Source: Jannaschia faecimaris (GTDB lineage: Bacteria; Pseudomonadota; Alphaproteobacteria; Rhodobacterales; Rhodobacteraceae). From it: a DNA stretch of 64,000 nucleotides. Numbering within the stretch: position 1 is the stretch's first letter; each line of letters begins with the position of its first letter. The DNA lies in assembly GCF_900107415.1 (NCBI RefSeq), contig NZ_FNPX01000015.1:1-64000 (forward strand), written 5' to 3'. The position numbers and the translations under genes were made by a program. Positions 47,991 to 57,571 of the stretch are shown here, one piece after another. A model generated the notes under the pieces. It was not told the origin of the DNA. It saw only the letters and a program-made list of their open reading frames with translations, and ran no database searches.

Positions 47991-49139
47991 TTATGCGTCG
48001 TTTACGTAGTAACGGCCCATTGTGCCGGCAGCTTCTTCAAGCTTGGCGAAGGTATCCATGGATCCGGCCAGTTCGGTCTTGAAGCTGTCCCAATCGGTCA
48101 ACTGGTAACCGCCAGTGGCCTTCCACTCGGCCAACTGATCGTCGGACAGCGTGTGGAATTCGACACCGGCCTTGCGCAACTCGGCCATGGCGTAGTTGCG
48201 CGCGGATGGCACCTTGGCCAGGTTTTGGTGGCGGGTGATCTCGGCGGCTTCCATGATGCCGTCCTGAACATCGGCGGGCATCGAGTTGAACCACTCCAGG
48301 TTGCACGAATAGACCTGAGAGTCCGGCACCGCCTGCGTGAAGGTCACGTGGGACAGGATGTCCTTGAAACCGAACACGTAGAGCGCGCCCACCGACGGGT
48401 CGAGCGCGTCGGCCACGCCCTGCTTGATCGCCGAGGGCGTCTCGCCCCAAGCCACCGGCGTCGGGTTGGCACCGACCATGCGGTAGTATTGCTGCAACAT
48501 CGCCGATCCGGGGACGCGGAACTTCACGCCAGCCAGATCGCCCGGCGTCATCACGGGGCCCGAACCTCCGGCACGGACGGCGACGACGCGGGGGTCGATG
48601 TTGATGTAGAGGAGCGGTTTGAAACCGGCAGCTTCGACCTTGGGGTTCACTTCCTGCGCCCACACATCGGAATGCACGAGGTTGGTGAAACGCTGGTTCG
48701 AGCCGCACAGATACGGAAGGTTGATCAGGTCGGTGACGGGCGCGAAGGGCGCGAAGTTCGAGATCGAGTGCTGTGCGGCCTGGATCGTGCCACCCTGCAC
48801 GGATTGTACCAGTGCGCCGCCCGCACCCAGCTGCCCGCCGGGGGCCAGCTTGACATAGATTTTGCCATTTGTGGCGTTCTGGATGTTTTCCTTCAGGTCC
48901 AGTTGCATGATCGGATAGCTACGCGTGGCACCCAGCACATAGGCGGTGGCGACCGTCATCACGTGCTCGGCTGCGGCTTCGCGGTCACGCTCTTCGTTGG
49001 CTGTCTGCGCGGCTGCCTCGGTCGACCAGAGCGACCCGGCTGCACCCGCAACGAGGGCAGCGGTGAAACTGCCGGTCCCGGCGAGCTTCAGGAAATTGCG
49101 ACGCTCGGCCGAAATGAGTTCTTTGGTGTTTTTATCCAA
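47991..49139 (-). CDS. TRAP transporter substrate-binding protein (DctP/HpsK-type)
   Basis: A 382-residue protein with a Tat-type signal peptide: AERRNFLKLAGTGSFTAALV with the RRNFLK twin-arginine motif, cleaved near STEAAAQ. The mature domain has KIYVKLAPGGQLGAGGALVQSVQGGTIQAA and GVKFRVPGSAMLQQYYRMVGANPTPVAWGET, typical DctP, with the conserved Arg in KFRVPGS for the carboxylate or sulfonate. Tat export means it is folded in the cytoplasm. It is the second gene of the sulfonate operon, after the 57-residue protein. Confidence 0.9.
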   Translation of the reverse strand: MDKNTKELISAERRNFLKLAGTGSFTAALVAGAAGSLWSTEAAAQTANEERDREAAAEHVMTVATAYVLGATRSYPIMQLDLKENIQNATNGKIYVKLAPGGQLGAGGALVQSVQGGTIQAAQHSISNFAPFAPVTDLINLPYLCGSNQRFTNLVHSDVWAQEVNPKVEAAGFKPLLYINIDPRVVAVRAGGSGPVMTPGDLAGVKFRVPGSAMLQQYYRMVGANPTPVAWGETPSAIKQGVADALDPSVGALYVFGFKDILSHVTFTQAVPDSQVYSCNLEWFNSMPADVQDGIMEAAEITRHQNLAKVPSARNYAMAELRKAGVEFHTLSDDQLAEWKATGGYQLTDWDSFKTELAGSMDTFAKLEEAAGTMGRYYVNDA

Positions 49140-49172
49140 TGTGGTGTCCTCCCTGGACTGCTTTTCGCCGAG

Positions 49173-49346
49173 CTACTTTCGAGCGTCGGCCTCCCTTTTT
49201 AGAATGGCTATGACGAACAGAACCGCGACACCCGACAGGACCAACATCTCTCCGACATCATTCAGGAAGCCGGAATTGGACATGGAGCCAAGCCCCACGT
49301 TCACAGCAAAAACCACGAATAATATGATCGCCCCGATAAGCGGCAT
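49173..49346 (-). CDS. Small two-helix membrane protein (57 residues), first gene of the sulfonate operon
   Basis: Start ATG at 49344-49346 with GGGAGGAG before it (a near-perfect ribosome site), stop TAG at 49173-49175. The product begins MPLIGAIILFVVFAVNVGLG, a membrane helix. A short polar loop SMSNSGFLNDVGE and a second helix MLVLSGVAVLFVIAILK follow, then a charged tail READARK. It lies between the LacI promoter region and dctP, on the dctP strand, 33 bases before that gene. I recognise no family. It is too short to be found by usual gene-length cut-offs. Confidence 0.75.
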   Translation of the reverse strand: MPLIGAIILFVVFAVNVGLGSMSNSGFLNDVGEMLVLSGVAVLFVIAILKREADARK

Positions 49347-49385
49347 GACGCGTCTCCTCCCAGTCGCTAAGCCGATTCCTACAGC

Positions 49386-49424
49386 ATGTAAGCCTTTACA
49401 TTTTTAATAAGCAAGTCTTTACAT
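49386..49424. promoter_or_regulatory. Candidate operator of the divergent LacI regulator
   Basis: ATGTAAGCCTTTACAT (49386-49401) is a near-perfect inverted repeat of ATGTAA. A further half-site CTTTACAT follows at 49417-49424, about 31 bases away centre to centre. Both lie in the AT-rich gap between the 57-residue protein gene and lacI-type gene at 49500. LacI-family operators are such short palindromes. Binding by this regulator is inferred from position. Confidence 0.6.
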
Positions 49425-49499
49425 TTGTATTTTTGCAATTTGCCCTAGATCTCACGGCTGTCTTTTCGGCTTTGGACGGGCTCCGCGCCAAGGAACGGC

Positions 49500-50525
49500 A
49501 TGAATATCAAAAGGCTGACGCCAACCCTTCAGGACGTTGCGACCGCTGCGAATGTGTCGACAGCAACGGTATCGCGCTGCCTGAACTTTCCCGACAAAGT
49601 CGCGGAGCGGACGCGGACCAAGGTTTCGACCGCAATCCGGGACCTTGGCTATACCCCGAACTTCGGGGCAAGGGCGATGGCGGCCCGGCGGACGCATACG
49701 ATCGGCGCGATCATACCCACCATGGACAATGCGATTTTCGCGCGCGGGCTGGAGGCGTTTCAGAACGAGTTGCGCCTGCACGGTTTCACGATGCTGGTGG
49801 CGAGCACATCCTATCGGCCTGAGATCGAGGAGGAGCAAATTCGTGCCCTGGTGTCGCGAGGGGCGGATGCCTTGCTGCTGATCGGGCATGCACGCCACCC
49901 GGAAATCTATCGCTTTCTTGAGGCGCAAGGCGTTCCCGCACTGGTGACATGGGCCTTCGATGCCGACCTTGCGCGCCCATCGATCGGCTTCGACAACCGC
50001 GCTGCAATGCGCGACATGGCAACCAGGGTCATTGAACTGGGCCACCGCCGACTGGCCCATATCTCGGCCGATACCAAACACAACGATCGTGCAGAGGCAC
50101 GGCTGCTGGGCATTCAAGACGCGATGCTTTCTGCCGGGCTGAATTTGGATGATCTGCGTCTGGTCGAGACAACCTACGGGATCGAGGAGGGAGCCGTCGC
50201 ACTGGAAGCGCTGGTGACGACCGGCCCCAGCCCGACCGCGATCTTCTGCGCGAACGACGTGTTGGCGGTCGGCGCGCTGCGGCGCGCGCGTGAGTTGGGG
50301 GTATCGGTGCCGGGTGAGGTGTCCATCGTCGGCTTCGACGACATCGAACTGGCGCAAATCGCCTATCCGGCGTTGACCACAGTACATGTGCCGCATCGAG
50401 AGATGGGCCGCCGCGCGGCGCGTGCCCTCGTCAATCTGGTCAAGACCGGAGCGCCGTTCGAGTCGGTCGAACTCGAAACCTGGCCGGTATTCCGCGACAC
50501 GTTGGGTCGGGTCAGCGACGACTGA
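49500..50525 (+). CDS. LacI-family transcriptional regulator
   Basis: A 341-residue protein. The HTH is TPTLQDVATAANVSTATVSR followed by hinge helix FGARAMAARRT. The periplasmic-binding-like effector domain shows TIGAIIPTMDNAIFARGLEAFQ, GHRRLAHISAD, PTAIFCANDVLAVGALR, VSIVGFDDIELAQIAYPALTTV and EMGRRAARALVNL. It is divergent from the sulfonate operon and most likely represses it until DHPS or a product such as sulfolactate appears. Downstream it is convergent with hyuB, six bases apart. Confidence 0.92.
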   Translation: MNIKRLTPTLQDVATAANVSTATVSRCLNFPDKVAERTRTKVSTAIRDLGYTPNFGARAMAARRTHTIGAIIPTMDNAIFARGLEAFQNELRLHGFTMLVASTSYRPEIEEEQIRALVSRGADALLLIGHARHPEIYRFLEAQGVPALVTWAFDADLARPSIGFDNRAAMRDMATRVIELGHRRLAHISADTKHNDRAEARLLGIQDAMLSAGLNLDDLRLVETTYGIEEGAVALEALVTTGPSPTAIFCANDVLAVGALRRARELGVSVPGEVSIVGFDDIELAQIAYPALTTVHVPHREMGRRAARALVNLVKTGAPFESVELETWPVFRDTLGRVSDD

Positions 50526-50531
50526 ACAACC

Positions 50532-52241
50532 TCAGGGTTCTTCTCCGCGCGCGATTGCGCGCATGACTTCGTCCGTGTCCTCGGGCGTCAGCCCATAAAC
50601 TTTTTGCGCCGTCTGCGCATCGATATAGCCGCGCGCCAGATCCCGTTTCACCGACGCCAGTCCGCGCTCTGACGGAAGGCCGTAGCCGCCGCCGCCGGGG
50701 AACGCCATCACCACCTTGCGGCCATGGGGCACGAACTGTTTGCCTTTCACGCGCATCGGAGTGCCGTCGTCTTGAGCGATTGTCGTTGGCGCGCCGTCGT
50801 CCCCGCCGCGCCGCCCGCGGGCGGGATGCTGACCCCGATCGAACATCGCTGAAAGGTCGAACTCGTGGCCAGGCATCGCGCCCACCTCCATGTGCTGACC
50901 AAGCCCACCACGCATCCGGCCGGCACCGCCCGATCCGGACCTCAATTCCTTGCGCCAGATGATGACGGGGCCCGCATGTTCCGTCGCCTCGATCGGCATG
51001 GTCATCACGCCCGACGGAAACGCCGTCGCGTTCAGGCCGTCGTGGTCGGGCCGCGCGCCGGATCCGCCCGAATTAAAGGTCAGCACCTCGGCGCGCCGCG
51101 CACTCGCAGGGGCCGGAATATCAGTCCGGGGCCGTAGCGATACTTGGAAGTTGCATAGACACCCTGCCCCTTCGGCTGGGACAAGTCCGGGCACAATCTT
51201 GTCAAAGGCATCGAACACGACATCCGGTACAAAATGCCCGACGATATGGCGTAGCGCCACCGGTGCAGGGTGCAGCGCGTTCACGATGGTATTCTGCGGG
51301 GCCGTCACCTCGAACGGGGCGAGTGACGCGGCGTTGTTCGGGATATCAGGGGCCACCGCGATCTTAAGCGCGTAGCAGGCATAGGCCTTGGTATAGACCA
51401 TCGGGCAGTTGATACCCTTTGGGTCGAGCCCGGAGGTGCCGTCGAAGTCTGTCACAATCCGGTCTTCCTCCACCGTGACGCGCACTTTCAGGGTGATCGG
51501 TGTTGCGAAGCCGTCGACCGTCATCTCCCCGGTGGCTGATGCGCGGGGCAACGCGGCGATCCGCTCCAGCGTCGCGCGGCGGGAATTGTCGAGGATGAAA
51601 TTCGCGATCCCATCCAAGTCGGTCAGCGCGAACTCCTCCATCATCTCGATCAGGCGTCGCTGTCCGATCTCGTTGCAGGTCACCAGCGCATAGATGTCGC
51701 CGATCAACTGATCGGGTTCGCGCACGTTGCCGCGGATGATCCGCGTCAGCGTCTGGTCGACCGTTCCCTGATCCACAAACTTCATGATCGGCAGGTACAG
51801 ACCTTCCTCATAGACGCTGGCCCCATCGGCACCAAAGCCGCGACCACCGATGTCGACCACATGCGCGGTGCAGGCAAAAAACCCGACCAGCGCGCCGCGA
51901 TGAAACGTAGGCGTGACCATAGTGATATCGTGCAGGTGTCCGGTACCTTCCCAAGGGTCGTTGGTGATATAGACATCGCCCGCATGTATGTTGTCGCGCC
52001 CGATCCGGCGGATGAAGTGCGGTACCGCGTCGGCCATGGCGTTCACGTGGCCCGGTGTCCCGGTCACGGCCTGCGCCAGCATTCGTCCCTGCGTGTCATA
52101 GACGCCCGCCGACAGATCCCCCGCTTCGCGGACAGACGTTGAAAACGCGGTGCGGACAAGAGCCTGCGCCTGTTCCTCCACCACTGAGATGAGGCGGTTC
52201 CACATTACCTGGTACGCAACCTGAGAGCGATCCTGCGTCAT
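50532..52241 (-). CDS. hyuB: Hydantoinase B / oxoprolinase B-type subunit
   Basis: Start at 52241 (MTQDRSQVAYQVMWNRLIS). The 569-residue protein has GHVNAMADAVPHFIRRIG, DVYITNDPWEGTGHLHDITM, DIGGRGFGADGASVYEEGLY and, at the C-terminus, FPGGGGYGLPSERGLASVKRD. This is PF02538. With HyuA it forms an ATP-dependent amidohydrolase (N-methylhydantoinase, 5-oxoprolinase) or a carboxylase relative. The ring substrate is not readable. It starts directly after the hyuA stop. Confidence 0.9.
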   Translation of the reverse strand: MTQDRSQVAYQVMWNRLISVVEEQAQALVRTAFSTSVREAGDLSAGVYDTQGRMLAQAVTGTPGHVNAMADAVPHFIRRIGRDNIHAGDVYITNDPWEGTGHLHDITMVTPTFHRGALVGFFACTAHVVDIGGRGFGADGASVYEEGLYLPIMKFVDQGTVDQTLTRIIRGNVREPDQLIGDIYALVTCNEIGQRRLIEMMEEFALTDLDGIANFILDNSRRATLERIAALPRASATGEMTVDGFATPITLKVRVTVEEDRIVTDFDGTSGLDPKGINCPMVYTKAYACYALKIAVAPDIPNNAASLAPFEVTAPQNTIVNALHPAPVALRHIVGHFVPDVVFDAFDKIVPGLVPAEGAGCLCNFQVSLRPRTDIPAPASARRAEVLTFNSGGSGARPDHDGLNATAFPSGVMTMPIEATEHAGPVIIWRKELRSGSGGAGRMRGGLGQHMEVGAMPGHEFDLSAMFDRGQHPARGRRGGDDGAPTTIAQDDGTPMRVKGKQFVPHGRKVVMAFPGGGGYGLPSERGLASVKRDLARGYIDAQTAQKVYGLTPEDTDEVMRAIARGEEP

Positions 52242-52243
52242 GG

Positions 52244-54322
52244 TCAGCCTTTCACGGTCACGTCGATGCAGCCGTCCGACTGGCACAGGGCCACGCGGCT
52301 GACGGGGAGGATGATGGTCGTTTCGGCTTCAGTCACGGCCGCCGGCCCGGCAACATGCTGCCCGGTTTTCAGGCTGTCTCTGTCGATCAACGCAGCGTCG
52401 AGGTAAGTGCCCGATGCCGCATCGAAAATGGGCCGTGTGCCATTGGCATGTACTGGCCCCGCGTCTTCCGCGGGGGTCAATCGCGCAACGGTCTCTGGGG
52501 GGGTGGTGGCGTTGACGGACCAGACGGTCACTTCGATAACCATGCCCGCAACTGCGCGCCCGAAAAGCTTGGTGTACTCGGCCTCGAACCGGGCCTTGAA
52601 GGTGGCAGCGTCAGGCGTCATGGCCTCGGCTTCGGTCAGGGTAATGGGGATTTCCCACCCCTGCCCCGCGTAACGCATGTAGGCTTTGAACTCCGACAAG
52701 ACGGGGCTTTCCGCATCGCAGGTGCGCACGAACCCTGTCGCCTCGGCCTGCAATTCAGTCAAAAGGGACCGGATTACCTCCGGATCGAACGCGTCGAGCT
52801 TCATGTAGACCGATCGGTTGGCCTCAAAGCTGAACGGCGCGCGCAAGAACCCGATGGCGGAGCCGACGCCAGCCCCTGGCGGCACGATCAGGCGCTCCAC
52901 CCCCAGCTTTTCGCAGAGCCGCGCGGCATGAAGCGGAGCGGCCCCGCCAAAGGCAATCATGGTGTATTCTGCTAGATCCTCGCCATTCTCGACCGCGTGG
53001 ACACGGGCTGCGTTTGCCATGTTCTCGTCCACAACCTCGATCACGCCGAAGGCGGCTTCTACCGCGTCCATGTCCAGTGTGCCGCCCACATGCGCGTCCA
53101 GCGCAGCGCGCGACGCATCCGCATGCAGGGCGATTGATCCCCCTGCGAAATTGTCGGGATCAAGCTTGCCCAGAACAAGGTCGGCATCGGTCACCGCGGG
53201 TCGTTCTCCTCCGCGACCATAACAAGCGGGGCCCGGCTCGGACCCGGCACTATGCGGCCCGACACGGATCTGCCGCAGAGCATCGACATGTGCCAGACTT
53301 CCACCCCCTGCCCCGATCTCCACCATATCAATAACCGGGATCGAGATCGGCATGCCCGACCCCTTCTTGAATCGGTATGTCCGCGCCACCTCGAACACGC
53401 GCGAGGTGCGGGGCGTCTGGTTCTTTATCAGACAGATCTTGGCCGTGGTTCCCCCCATGTCAAACGACAGCACCTTGTCGAGGCCGTAGCGCGCCGCGAT
53501 ATGCGCCGCAAACACCGCGCCACCCGCCGGCCCGGATTCCACCAGCCGCACAGGAAATTCGGCAGCACTTTCGATCGAAATGATGCCACCGCCCGAGTGC
53601 ATCAGGAATATCCGGCATGTGACCCCCTCATCGGCCAGTCGCGTCTCCAGCCGGCCCAGGTAGGATGCCATCAGCGGCTTGATGTAGGCATTGGCAACAA
53701 CCGTGTTGAACCGCTCATACTCGCGCATCTGCGGACTGACATCAGACGACAGCGAAATCGCCGCACCCGGCATTCTTTCGGCCAGCACGTCGCGGATCAG
53801 GCGTTCGTGGTCGGGGTTCAGGTACGAATGGATCAGCCCGACCGCGACTGAAGTCGCGCCAGTTGCGGCAATACGGTCGACGACGGCCTCCACCTCTGAG
53901 CGGTTCAGGTCGATCATCACCTGACCCTTTGCGTTGATCCGTTCTGATACGGTAAACCGCATGTAGCGCGGGAGCAGAGGCTCCGGCAGGGTCAGGTTCA
54001 GATCGTATTGCTCAAAGCGGCTCTCGGTCCGCATTTCTATCACGTCGCGGAACCCATCCGTCGTGATCAGCGCAGTCTTTGCCCCGCGTCGCTCGATCAG
54101 CGCATTGGTCGCCAATGTCGTGCCGTGGATGATCTGCTCGACCTGTGCGGGCGTGATCCCTGCCTTGGCGCAAACCTGATGCATCCCTTCGATAATCGCG
54201 GTCTCGGGCGCGGCGTATGTGGTCAGGACCTTGGTGGAATAGGACCGACCAGCAGTCTCAAGCACGACATCCGTAAAGGTGCCTCCGATATCAACACCCA
54301 GCCGTGCCGCGTTATCCTTCAT
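52244..54322 (-). CDS. hyuA: Hydantoinase A / oxoprolinase A-type subunit
   Basis: A 692-residue protein. N-terminal ATPase-like fold: RLGVDIGGTFTDVVLETAG (phosphate loop), IIHGTTLATNALIERRGAKTALITT, and VLSFDMGGTTAKICLI with IDMVEIGAGGGSLAHVD. The C-terminal domain runs from about 510. This is PF05378/PF01968. It catalyses the ATP-dependent step with HyuB. It is the first of the two genes, separated from hyuB by two bases. Confidence 0.92.
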   Translation of the reverse strand: MKDNAARLGVDIGGTFTDVVLETAGRSYSTKVLTTYAAPETAIIEGMHQVCAKAGITPAQVEQIIHGTTLATNALIERRGAKTALITTDGFRDVIEMRTESRFEQYDLNLTLPEPLLPRYMRFTVSERINAKGQVMIDLNRSEVEAVVDRIAATGATSVAVGLIHSYLNPDHERLIRDVLAERMPGAAISLSSDVSPQMREYERFNTVVANAYIKPLMASYLGRLETRLADEGVTCRIFLMHSGGGIISIESAAEFPVRLVESGPAGGAVFAAHIAARYGLDKVLSFDMGGTTAKICLIKNQTPRTSRVFEVARTYRFKKGSGMPISIPVIDMVEIGAGGGSLAHVDALRQIRVGPHSAGSEPGPACYGRGGERPAVTDADLVLGKLDPDNFAGGSIALHADASRAALDAHVGGTLDMDAVEAAFGVIEVVDENMANAARVHAVENGEDLAEYTMIAFGGAAPLHAARLCEKLGVERLIVPPGAGVGSAIGFLRAPFSFEANRSVYMKLDAFDPEVIRSLLTELQAEATGFVRTCDAESPVLSEFKAYMRYAGQGWEIPITLTEAEAMTPDAATFKARFEAEYTKLFGRAVAGMVIEVTVWSVNATTPPETVARLTPAEDAGPVHANGTRPIFDAASGTYLDAALIDRDSLKTGQHVAGPAAVTEAETTIILPVSRVALCQSDGCIDVTVKG

Positions 54323-54799
54323 ATGATCCTCGTCCTACTCATCTTGCCGACCTTGATCTGATCGCTGTCGACATACAAACAGTAAGTTAGGGACCGACGC
54401 TGCGCCAAAGCGCAGCGCTCTGATCACAGAGCAGTTGCGCCGCTAAACTCCTGGCGATTGACTGCAAAGAGATTGGAAAGTATAGTTAAAACAGTCCGGT
54501 ACGGACGGAGGATACAGTGCGGAGGCGTTCTGTGGCGGGGTCGAGGTCGGCAACGCGGAAAAACTGTGTTTCCATTTAGCGCCGATTTACCCACTTCCGT
54601 ATGGAAATCCGTAATGACAAGCTGTCGATGTCCGTAAACCAATGGCATTTAGGCCAGAGGGACTAAACAGTTGAAGGTCGACTGCTGTATTGAGCTGGGA
54701 CCTGACGTTGACCGATGAGTTTCGGGACTGCTCGGACGTCGGGGAATTTACCCTGACGTCCGGGCTTCCAGCCCGGTCGTGTCTTTGACAAACCTTCGT
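54323..54799. other. Intergenic region with no supported gene
   Basis: About 480 bases between the hyuA start and the tsf terminator. Base composition is more AT-rich than the flanks. I see no convincing coding frame, tRNA or long inverted repeat. It must contain the promoter of hyuA near its left end. Confidence 0.6.
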
Positions 54800-54834
54800 A
54801 AAAAAGCGGTACCGAGTTCTCACTCAGCGCCGCT
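54800..54834 (-). terminator. Rho-independent terminator of rpsB-tsf
   Basis: On the reverse transcript AGCGG…TGAGT pairs with ACTCG…CCGCT around a short GAGA loop and is followed by a run of six T (complement at 54800-54805). It lies about 25 bases after the tsf stop. Confidence 0.75.
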
Positions 54835-54858
54835 CTCTACATTGGTGATCGGGCTGGA

Positions 54859-55734
54859 TCAGCCCTTGCCGACGGCAGCAACCTCGGCGGCGAAGTCTTC
54901 CTTAACCACTTCGATGCCTTCGCCCACTTCCAGACGAACGTAGCCCATGACGTCGACGCCGGCTTCCGCGGCAGCCTGCGCAACGGTCAGGTCGGGGTTC
55001 ACGACAAACTGCTGATTTACCAGCGTCACCTCGGCCATGTATTTCTTCATGCGGCCTTCGATCATCTTCTCGATCACCTGCTCGGGCTTGCCGCTCTCGC
55101 GTGCGATATCGATCTGGACCTGACGCTCTTTGTCGATGACAGAGGAGTCGAGCTCAGCCTCGTTCAGAGCGGCCGGGCTGGTCGCTGCAACGTGCATCGC
55201 GATCTGCTTGCCAAAAGCATCATTTTCGCCCGACAACGCGACCAGGACGCCGATCTTGCCCATTCCGGGCGCGGCGGCGTTGTGGACGTAGGACACGACC
55301 GACGCACCGGAAAGCTTGGCCATGCGGCGCACCGACATGTTCTCGCCGATCGTGGCGATCTTGTCTGTCAGGATTTCGGAAACGGCTTTCCCGTTGATCT
55401 TGGATGCCTTCAAAGCCTCGACGTCGTCTGCCTTGAGCGCTGCGTCTGCGAAAGACGCGACCATCGATTGGAAGTCGGAGTTCTTGGCCACGAAGTCCGT
55501 CTCGGAGTTCACCTCGACCGCCACGGCGGTGCCACCTTCGACGGCGACGGCAACAAGGCCCTCCGCGGCGGTGCGACCCGACTTCTTGGCGGCCTTGGCC
55601 AGGCCCTTGGTACGCAGCCAATCAACGGCGGCCTCCATGTCGCCGTCGTTTTCGGTCAGCGCCTTCTTTGCGTCCATCATGCCTGCGCCAGTGGTGTCGC
55701 GCAGTTCCTTAACCATGCTCGCGGTAATCGCCAT
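54859..55734 (-). CDS. tsf: Elongation factor Ts
   Basis: Start at 55734 ([20 protein letters not shown]). The 291-residue protein has the EF-Ts signature [41 protein letters not shown] and a dimerisation/core region ending [20 protein letters not shown]. It is the guanine-nucleotide exchange factor for EF-Tu. It follows rpsB in the usual order, 78 bases downstream. Confidence 0.97.
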   Translation of the reverse strand: MAITASMVKELRDTTGAGMMDAKKALTENDGDMEAAVDWLRTKGLAKAAKKSGRTAAEGLVAVAVEGGTAVAVEVNSETDFVAKNSDFQSMVASFADAALKADDVEALKASKINGKAVSEILTDKIATIGENMSVRRMAKLSGASVVSYVHNAAAPGMGKIGVLVALSGENDAFGKQIAMHVAATSPAALNEAELDSSVIDKERQVQIDIARESGKPEQVIEKMIEGRMKKYMAEVTLVNQQFVVNPDLTVAQAAAEAGVDVMGYVRLEVGEGIEVVKEDFAAEVAAVGKG

Positions 55735-55812
55735 GATCATGTCTCCTTGGATCGAAATGGGGTCGGGCGCGATCATGATGACCGCGCCCGGGAACCTATC
55801 CATGTCAGAGGC

Positions 55813-56619
55813 TTACGCCTCGGCAGGGGCTTCCGTTGCAGCTTCTTCGGCGGCGGGCTCGACGGCCTCGCCGGGATCGACGGCCTCGGCCGCCTCTTCC
55901 AATTCACCGATGTCAACGCCAGCCGCACCCAGCTGCGCCGACATGCCGTCCAGCGCCGCACGGGCCACCAGGTCGCAATACAGCGCGATCGCACGGGCCG
56001 CGTCGTCGTTACCTGGAATGATGTGATCCACGCCATCGGGCGAGCAGTTGGTGTCAACCACGGCCACGACCGGAATGCCCAGCTTCTTGGCTTCGGCGAT
56101 GGCAAGGTCTTCCTTGTTCACGTCGATGATGAAGATCAGGTCGGGCAGGCCGCCCATTTCGCGGATGCCGCCGAGCGATGCCTGCAGCTTGGCCTGGTCA
56201 CGCTCCATGCCCAAACGCTCTTTCTTCGTCAGGCCGGCGAACCCGGTTTCCATGGCTTCGTCGATGGACTTCAGGCGGTTGATCGAGTTGGAAACGGTTT
56301 TCCAGTTCGTCAGCGTGCCGCCCAGCCAGCGGTGGTTCATATAGTACTGCGCGCACCGCTCGGCGGCATCGGCGACGGGCTTCTGGGCCTGACGCTTCGT
56401 TCCAACGAACAGGATGCGACCGCCACGGGCGACGGTGTCGCGAACGGCTTGCAGGGCGTTGTCCAGCAAGGGAACGGTCTGCGTAAGATCCATGATGTGG
56501 ATCCCGTTCTTGGCACCGTAGATATACGGGCCCATGCGGGGATTCCAACGCTGGGTCTGGTGACCAAAGTGAACGCCGGCTTCCAGTAGCTGACGCAGGG
56601 AGAAATCAGGCAATGCCAT
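55813..56619 (-). CDS. rpsB: 30S ribosomal protein S2
   Basis: Start at 56619 with GGAAAGGAC upstream. The 268-residue protein has [65 protein letters not shown] and [17 protein letters not shown]. The C-terminal tail of about 40 residues is acidic and Ala/Glu-rich, a common alphaproteobacterial extension. Confidence 0.97.
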   Translation of the reverse strand: MALPDFSLRQLLEAGVHFGHQTQRWNPRMGPYIYGAKNGIHIMDLTQTVPLLDNALQAVRDTVARGGRILFVGTKRQAQKPVADAAERCAQYYMNHRWLGGTLTNWKTVSNSINRLKSIDEAMETGFAGLTKKERLGMERDQAKLQASLGGIREMGGLPDLIFIIDVNKEDLAIAEAKKLGIPVVAVVDTNCSPDGVDHIIPGNDDAARAIALYCDLVARAALDGMSAQLGAAGVDIGELEEAAEAVDPGEAVEPAAEEAATEAPAEA

Positions 56620-56920
56620 GTCTCTTGTCCTTTCCGGTTTGTACCTGAGCGGGGGATCAGAGCATTCGCTCAACCGGTGGACCATTCGGGGATTTCTCCC
56701 CCGAGGGCCCGCCCCCGCCTGTGAAGTGGTTGCCGGTTAAGGCAAGCCGCAAGAAGGCGCAAGGCCCGAAATGATATCCGAGAGGCGTATCGACCGTGAT
56801 TGCCATCCAGACGATGTGCATGTCACCCGGATAGCTGATCAAACAAGCCGTCTGATGCAATACAACGTCTTCGCCAACCGTACGCGCCCGCCAAGTGTCC
56901 GGACGCGCAACGTGCAGAAC
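56620..56920 (-). promoter_or_regulatory. Upstream region of rpsB with a small hairpin
   Basis: About 300 bases between the SYLF-protein gene and rpsB. No gene is supported. On the rpsB strand a short hairpin CGGGGGAGAAATCCCCG lies around 56687-56704, about 70 bases before the start, followed by GAGC repeats. It could be part of a regulated leader, as many rpsB operons are autoregulated by S2, but I cannot match it to a known leader class. Confidence 0.3.
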
Positions 56921-57478
56921 CTACGGGATGATACGGTTGTACTTGGCCCCTTCGAGCGAGGCACCGGCCAGCAGGCCCGCCTGCCCGAAGACCACCGCAA
57001 TCACGGGAGTCAGCAATTCGGTCGTCCCCGTCGAGAGCGAGCGCGCGTTCGAAGACACGGCATATTCCAGATCTGCCCCGGCGGTCCAACCCTGGGACGT
57101 GCGGAAATTGTTCAGTGCCGGTTGGGTCATGAAGAACAGGGCGTGGCTGTATTGCTGCCCACCGATCTGAAGCCCGACCGAGGCCGACGTGGTCGAGTAG
57201 TAGTCGACCGTCACACCGTTCACGCGCAGCGCGCCGCGCCCATAGGCCCCGCCGAAGCCGAAGCCCGCTTCGGTTACCACCGGCATCATCAGGATGCCTG
57301 CCGCTTTGTCCGCCAGTACCCGCGTGTCGGGTAACGTGTTGTACATGAAGTTAAAGGCAGCATCGACGCGACCGTCGATCCGGTCGCCCCCGTTGCCACC
57401 GACACCATTGCCGCAAGCCGCAAGGGCCAACGGCGCGGAAGCCACCGCAAGGAAGCGACGACGCGAAAATGCGGTCAT
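56921..57478 (-). CDS. SYLF (Ysc84)-domain lipoprotein
   Basis: A 185-residue protein. The N-terminus RRRFLAVASAPLALAACGN has a lipobox ending in Cys at about 22, so it is a lipoprotein. The mature part has LADKAAGILMMPVVTEAGFGFGGAYGRGAL, the SYLF/Ysc84 lipid-binding signature, and LTPVIAVVFGQAGLLAGASLEGAKYNRI at the end. Bacterial members are periplasmic or outer-membrane-associated with unknown precise function. It stands alone between rpsB and hflX. Confidence 0.85.
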   Translation of the reverse strand: MTAFSRRRFLAVASAPLALAACGNGVGGNGGDRIDGRVDAAFNFMYNTLPDTRVLADKAAGILMMPVVTEAGFGFGGAYGRGALRVNGVTVDYYSTTSASVGLQIGGQQYSHALFFMTQPALNNFRTSQGWTAGADLEYAVSSNARSLSTGTTELLTPVIAVVFGQAGLLAGASLEGAKYNRIIP

Positions 57479-57571
57479 GAGATTATCCTGTCCAAAGTCT
57501 GCTCTGTTTGGTCAGGGTCTAACGCCCTGCTCCGTCAAAACTCTAGCAGCCCTGCGCGCATGTGTCACCCC

